From assembly GCA_021613335.1 (NCBI GenBank), contig JAJTWR010000299.1, forward strand, positions 2,222,001 to 2,286,000: a stretch of 64,000 nt of DNA, in the 5' to 3' direction. The position numbers were made by a program, and so were the translations under genes. The notes beneath the pieces were generated by a model, which saw nothing but the letters and a program-made list of their open reading frames with translations, ran no database searches and was not told the DNA's origin. Position 1 is the first letter of the stretch. Every line of letters begins with the position of its first letter. The DNA comes from Whitmania pigra. Its lineage: Eukaryota > Annelida > Clitellata > Hirudinida > Haemopidae. Positions 58,501-64,000 of the stretch are shown here, in pieces.

Positions 58501-61500
58501 GAATTTGAGGAAAATATTCAAACCATTGAGGAGAGCAGAATGATTAGGGTTCGTTTCCCTGCAGTTCTTAACGACCAATGTTACAATGGCATTATACTAT
58601 TAGTAAATTTAAATTATTTAGAATTATCGAGATATTTAGATTTACTTTTTTGCTAATATATTCAACATAGATTAAAACACTTAAAAGGTGTTATAAACAG
58701 TTGATGGAAGCCAAACATTTCATATAAATTCTGAATCTAATCACGATCGTCCATCCAGATGACGGAGTTGTTGGGAGAGGCACACAAACAAATGGAACAA
58801 ATTGGCTTTAAATCAGATCCAGAACTGGAGAACTTTATAACTACCCAGACTCAGGTTGAAGGTTATCTTGTCTATTGTTTCTCTCCGGTGTTTGTCTTCA
58901 TGCGACGACTTCGCAGGTGCTCAAGAAAACGATGCTCTCAAATAGGAGGGAATATTCGAGGTTGATCACCAACATGAAGCTCAGTGACTTTGAATTTGAG
59001 CAAAAGAACTTTTCTACGTGGAGTGATAAACTCGACGTATGGAAGGACACGCATCAAAGGATGCTGATGGGAAAGTTCTGGTAATAATGATGACATCAAC
59101 AACAAGGATTGCATTTAATTAATTAATTTATTGATGATGATGGTGATGTTATTAATATTATTATTGTTGATATTAACTATTAATCATGTGCATTTAATTA
59201 ATTAATTTATTGATGATGATGGTGATTGTTATTAATATTATTATTGTTGATATTAACTATTAATCATGTTATTTATTGGTTATCATTATGATAGCTTTGT
59301 AATAATTACCCCTGTGCATTGAAGCATTGAAGATATTAAGTCAATAATTCCTACTTCTTATCACATTGAACTTATTATTAATGTTGTCTCTACAAAAGCA
59401 GTGTGATGGAAAGTGGGCCAATGAGAGATCCGATGAATCCACACATTGTACTCCAAGAAATCATACGCAAACAATCCGCTTTGAACAAGAAAAGAGTTGA
59501 AGTTTTCAGCAGCATCAAGTAAGGTTAAGTCTTGCCGTTTGGAAATTGACAAATTACCCACTAATTGAATGCAATTCATCAAAACTCCAGGGAGCTGTCT
59601 CTGTTTGAAGTTTCAAAACAGAAAATCACTGCCATCAAAGAAGAAGTATTTGAAATTTCAAGAGAAATTGGTCAAGATTAACATTTCCCTGAATGTTTCT
59701 ATTTATTTCTATTTTTATGATATTAAATACAGAAAAGTTTGAAAAAATCAATTTAATCCAATTTATTCGTACCACTTATCTTATTGGCCGTTCAGATAAA
59801 TCAGATTCTCAAATTCATTGGATTATGTGGATGCTATAAGAAATTGTTTGTAAATCATTGTTAAGCTGAGCTGTTGCCATCCATTCAGACCAGGTATATG
59901 AAGACAACTACGAAGTCATCTGCTCAATTTATCAAGAAGTCCATTCAATGGGAGTCCTACAGTACCAGACATTAAAGGTTTTAAAAGTCTTGGATGTTAA
60001 CCTTAACAATTATATGTTAAATTTTTGTTTTTATTTTAAGAATTTTAACTCATTTTGTGAAAGGTTTGTTAATAATTTTAAAGATGTCATTAAGATATTG
60101 TACTCATCTTTGAAAGCTTAATCAATGATATTGGTTTGTAGATCAACTGCTTAGACTATCGATCCAATATCTGTCTTTATCATTAGATTATTATTATCAT
60201 CATCGTCGTCATCATCACCATCATTGTTAGTAGATTATTATCACTAAATTATTACCATCGGATTATGAAATGTGGTCTTTTGCTTTTAGGGCGAATTGAT
60301 AACGCAAAAGATTTGCACTGAAGCAGAGGCAGATAAAATCCTTGCCGTTTCTTGCGATCATGTGCTTGCATCTCAAAAGGAATATTTTGAAAAAACCATC
60401 GAAAGATTAGATGTTAGTGTTGACTTTGTAAGCCTCAATTTTTGTACTTTTGTGCAAAGCAAAGTACAGATTTTAACGCACCCAGCATTTAAAACTCCTA
60501 CCCTTTTTTCTCTTCTGCCCAAACAAAATGTGAATAAAAAAAATTAATGGATGAATAAATTTTTTATTTAGCTGATTTTAATTTTAAATATCTCGATATT
60601 TAACAAATATGCACAATAATTTCTTTATCATTCACTCAGCATCCAACTGTGGTAATTGATCAGATTTCAATGATTCATTGTCAGATTATGACTTCCTCAC
60701 TCTCATAAAATTCAAATTTTCTTTAATCACTTGTTAGAGAGATAATGGACAGAAAAATGAATTATCACTGAAGATGCTGAAAGTTTTATTCAACTTCTGC
60801 GACGCCGTTGAGGAAATTTGGTCGAAACACAAGGAGCAGTTGGCTCTTGCTGAGATGTCATTCCTGAGTCAATTGGATGTTGTCAAAGCAAGTGGAGCAA
60901 AAATTCTTGAGGTTTTGCATTCTTATTACCTAATTAATAGTAATAAAGAGGTTAAATGTTTTATTATTTTATTGAACTAGAACATGGAAACACACTTGAG
61001 TCTCAGCATCGACAGGTTAAGACAATCGGCTTCACAAGAAGTTTTAAACGTGCTTTTTAAGGAGATCAAACAATTTCTTCAGGAAATGATAAAATGGTTT
61101 GAAAACAATGCCCAGATTGTTAATGAATTATTTCTTTTTTTAATTTGTCATTTTTCCAATTATTATTAATTTTCATGAATTATTTATTAATTATTATTAA
61201 GATTCTGAGATGGCAACAACATAAAATCAGTAAAACCGCACATTTCCAACAGTTGTCAGGAAAACTATGAAAAAGAAATTGAATTTCTTGACAAGTTGGG
61301 ACCATCAATGTCAGAACTGGCATCCTCTTTTGTCAATGAAATGGTCGACCACTTGGCCGGCGATCGGCAAATCGACGAGGTAAGGCATGAAAAAATAGAT
61401 AAATTATCAAAAATAATATATTATTAGGACGACACGACTATGACCTTTTTTGCATCGTTTACTCAGTTGGACTCGGACGTTCCAGAAGTGGAGAAAAAAG

Positions 61501-63962
61501 ATGCATTTCGAGAGCTTTTGAATGCAATCAAGACCAAGAAAGACTCGTCTCCTGTCGTGTCACGTGACGAACTGGAAGAAAATAATGACTCCCACGAAAG
61601 TATTTCAGAAGCAATTTCAAATGAAACTCAGGAGGAAGCAACAATTTTGTCCTGCTACGCCAAGGATTACGAGGATCTCGTCGAGACCAAAGTCGACGAA
61701 GTCATGGCCGTTAAGACTGGGTTGACATTTGTGATAATTTATCTATTTTATTTATTTATTTATTCATTCCTTTATTTATTTATTGTTGCATTTTTATTTA
61801 GCTGATTAGCATGAATTTGACTTAAGAATGTTTAAAACTTAGGGTTGAGCTGAATTTGAACTTTCAGGTTTCAGGAATTAATTTTAAAAGATTTAGATGG
61901 ATATGCATTAAAGATTGACCACAGAAGTGAATTGTTTATCAAGCAGCAAGTCAGTGCAATTTTTTGATCTTAGACATTCTCTTTTTCACACCATTAATTT
62001 TACACCCTGGATTAACCTTCCACAAAGCATTGTGAATGTTGTCCATATTTAAGTTTTTCATTGATGAGTTTCATGGAGATTTGAAGTTTAAATTATATTT
62101 TGACATTTTTGTTTTTATAATTATTTATTAATTAATTTATACATTTATATAGTTTTAATAATAATAGTAATAATAATGATAAGGACAATAGCAATAATAA
62201 TAATAATAATAATTATCTACTATTATTAATTATTATTAACATTATTACTAATATTATATTATTATTATCATTATTATTATTATTAACATTATTAATAATA
62301 TTATATTATTATTATTAATTTTTTTTTTTTTTTATTTATTAAATCTAAAATATAGTAAATAAATATTATACTATTATTTTTTATTGATATTTATTTATTT
62401 ATATTTATTTATTGTTATTATATTAATTGTTATTAATAATAATTATAATAATATTATAGGCTGAAAGTCTGAACAATGAACTTGAGCTGAAAGTTCATGT
62501 GATTGAAGGGAGAATTAAAAGAATTCATAAAAACATCTTTGAAGTTCGACAAGGTAACCAATTAAACAATCACCGATTAAGCAATCACCGATTAAACAAT
62601 CACCAATTAAACAATCACCGATTAAACGATCATCGATTAAACAACAATTTTCACACAATCATCGATTAAACAGCATTTATCGATTAAACAATCATCAATA
62701 TCATTCTTCCACATCATTACAATCATCATCATAATCCAAAATGTTTTTCTATTATTTAGCTGAAATTAACCTTCACTCAGAGAGGTTTTCAAGTCACAAA
62801 GCACAAGTTCTGGACATTCTTGGAAATTCAAAACTTGAAACGGCCGACCTTTTAGGAAAACATGGAGAGTTTATCAAAAGCTTTGAAAGAAAAGTGGAGT
62901 TGCTGAAATGTGAATCAGATTCAAGCAGCAAGTCATCCCGGTAGATGGGATTATTCGAATCGATTTAATTTCTTGAAATTCAATAATTGAGTTCTAATTT
63001 TACTCGAAAGATTGAAGAAAATTTTGGATAGGATTAGAATTGAGCACGAATTATTAATGGATCAAATCAAAGCTTCAACGAGGATGTTTGTGAATGAAGT
63101 TGATTGCTGCACGAGAGGACTTCACAAGTCAAATTTGATGCTCGACAAAACTTTGATGTCAGTTTATGGTGTTTCTCATGTTTGTGATGGTTTCCATGTT
63201 AATAGTAAAGTTATTTTAAGAAGTTTTATAAATTACAAAAAGTAAGTAGAACTTTAAAAGGTCAAGAATAGTCAGTCATTTAACTACTGATTGAAGTAAT
63301 TATGTGTTTAAAAGCAGTAACTGAAATTTCAGCTTGTTTGTTGATGGAGGGAACTTTTGTTTGGATGAAGTGAGGGGTTACAAGCAGCAGATTGCTAAGC
63401 TTATGAGTGATATAATGACGTGTGAGGAGACTACAATGAGAGAATTGGAAGGAATTGAATCGAAACATTTCAAAGAAACCCTTCAAGTCGTCAGAAACTT
63501 TGAGATCAAGTTGGTCATTTGATTGATTAAATTTAATTAAACCATCTCGTTGTAGTTTAGGATGCTCTGTTATTTATCTCTTCAACAAATATTTTGTAAA
63601 CTAAATTAATAAAGTTTGTGGTCATGGTCAGATATGAAATTAAAAATTCCTATCTGGAGTTTGAAGAGAAATGTGAGAAAATGCTTGGTTCTCTTTGTTC
63701 AAAACTGAGAAAAGAATTTCTTTCAAACAATGATGAAGAAGAAAAGCTGAAAAAGAAAATTTTTGTGATGCATGAAATTCTAAATAAGGTTCGTCGTGAA
63801 AAAGTTTAAGTATTTTTGAGAAATATTAAAGTAGGAATTTTATTAACCTATGTACTGATTATGGAATTTTATTAAAGTTTGTGAATTATTTTGCAGAGTT
63901 TCTACATGTTTTATTCTTCACTTGAAAATGTTAACAATAATTTAAAATATTATGATAATTAG
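55531..63962 (+). CDS. CCDC180: CCDC180-like ciliary coiled-coil protein (possibly 3'-incomplete)
   Basis: Twenty-three phase-consistent exons from ATG 55531 to 63788 give 938 residues; a last segment at 63897 either ends at TAG 63960-63962 or continues through a donor at 63929. Exons: 55531-55623, 55968-56047, 56108-56184, 56247-56307, 57503-57554, 57617-57721, 58414-58548, 58759-58854, 58917-59080, 59399-59518, 59591-59670, 59889-59977, 60290-60412, 60738-60911, 60981-61096, 61253-61379, 61428-61720, 61868-61949, 62460-62553, 62760-62931, 63011-63157, 63333-63509, 63632-63788. The N terminus SSGNVYRQMFDAEVQLV resembles the CCDC180 (DUF4455) start; the rest is heptad-rich (LEKLRSEVLLL, LKEQILSLGEEF, FEEKCEKMLGSL) with a Ser/acidic linker in 61428-61720. 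Vertebrate CCDC180 is considerably longer, so part is probably outside the window. CCDC180 is a cilium/sperm-associated protein of unclear biochemical role. Coiled-coil coding status is certain; the name is a family-level inference. Confidence 0.75.
59110..59270. repeat. Tandem duplication of a roughly 78-bp AT-rich unit
   Basis: gcatttaattaattaatttattgatgatgatgg... is present twice in direct repeat within an intron of the CCDC180-like gene, differing by a single inserted base. Confidence 0.9.
62560..62700. repeat. 15-bp minisatellite
   Basis: About eight imperfect copies of caatcaccgattaaa / caatcatcgattaaa in the intron between exons 62460-62553 and 62760-62931 of the CCDC180-like gene. 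Confidence 0.9.
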
Positions 63963-64000
63963 AAATAATTGCCATAATTATTAAGAATGTCACCAATATT

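Overview
This 64 kb window is nuclear DNA of an animal. It is AT-rich, its genes are split by many short GT-AG introns (often 50-100 nt), and it carries metazoan proteins: a katanin p80 WD40 subunit, UBL5/Hub1, an arylsulfatase B-type enzyme, a DH-PH RhoGEF, membrane-anchored EGF-family ligands, a Shaker-type (Kv1) potassium channel with an uninterrupted coding exon, and a CCDC180-like ciliary coiled-coil protein. I cannot name the species. No rRNA, tRNA, CRISPR or prokaryotic operon structure was seen. Gene models were built by hand from splice signals and phase; every multi-exon model given as complete has consistent intron phases throughout.

Layout. 1-2.6 kb: 5' half of KATNB1 (minus). 4.25-4.7 kb: complete UBL5 (plus). 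5.0-5.3 kb: unrecognised terminal exon (minus). 5.9-6.4 kb: small Cys-rich tail-anchored protein (minus) with a conserved upstream block. 8.3-13.0 kb: 15-exon sulfatase (plus), with a 19-bp satellite in its first intron. 14.0-21.8 kb: 14-exon RhoGEF (minus), with a hAT transposon in an intron. 22.3-30.5 kb: 7-exon Ser-rich protein (minus); one of its introns holds a second copy of the tail-anchored gene with the same upstream block. 31.3-32.2 kb: 4-exon, 142-aa orphan (minus). 33.9-34.9 and 37.6-38.4 kb: tandem pair of EGF-ligand genes (plus), with a decayed retroelement between them. 38.4-45.1 kb: gene-poor, with a 40-bp satellite and a long (ATC)n array. 45.1-47.1 kb: Kv channel (plus). 47.1-55.5 kb: gene-poor, with repeats. 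55.5-64 kb: CCDC180-like gene (plus), running to or past the window edge.

There is no operon or obvious pathway cluster. KATNB1 and CCDC180 point to microtubule/cilium biology. The EGF ligands, RhoGEF and Kv channel are signalling genes. The most unusual observations are: an 87-nt block, 86/87 identical, upstream of two strongly diverged tail-anchored paralogues 18 kb apart; the tandem EGF-ligand pair with identical intron phases; a hAT element with a candidate perfect 8-bp target duplication; and a Shaker channel whose S4 lacks one gating triplet.
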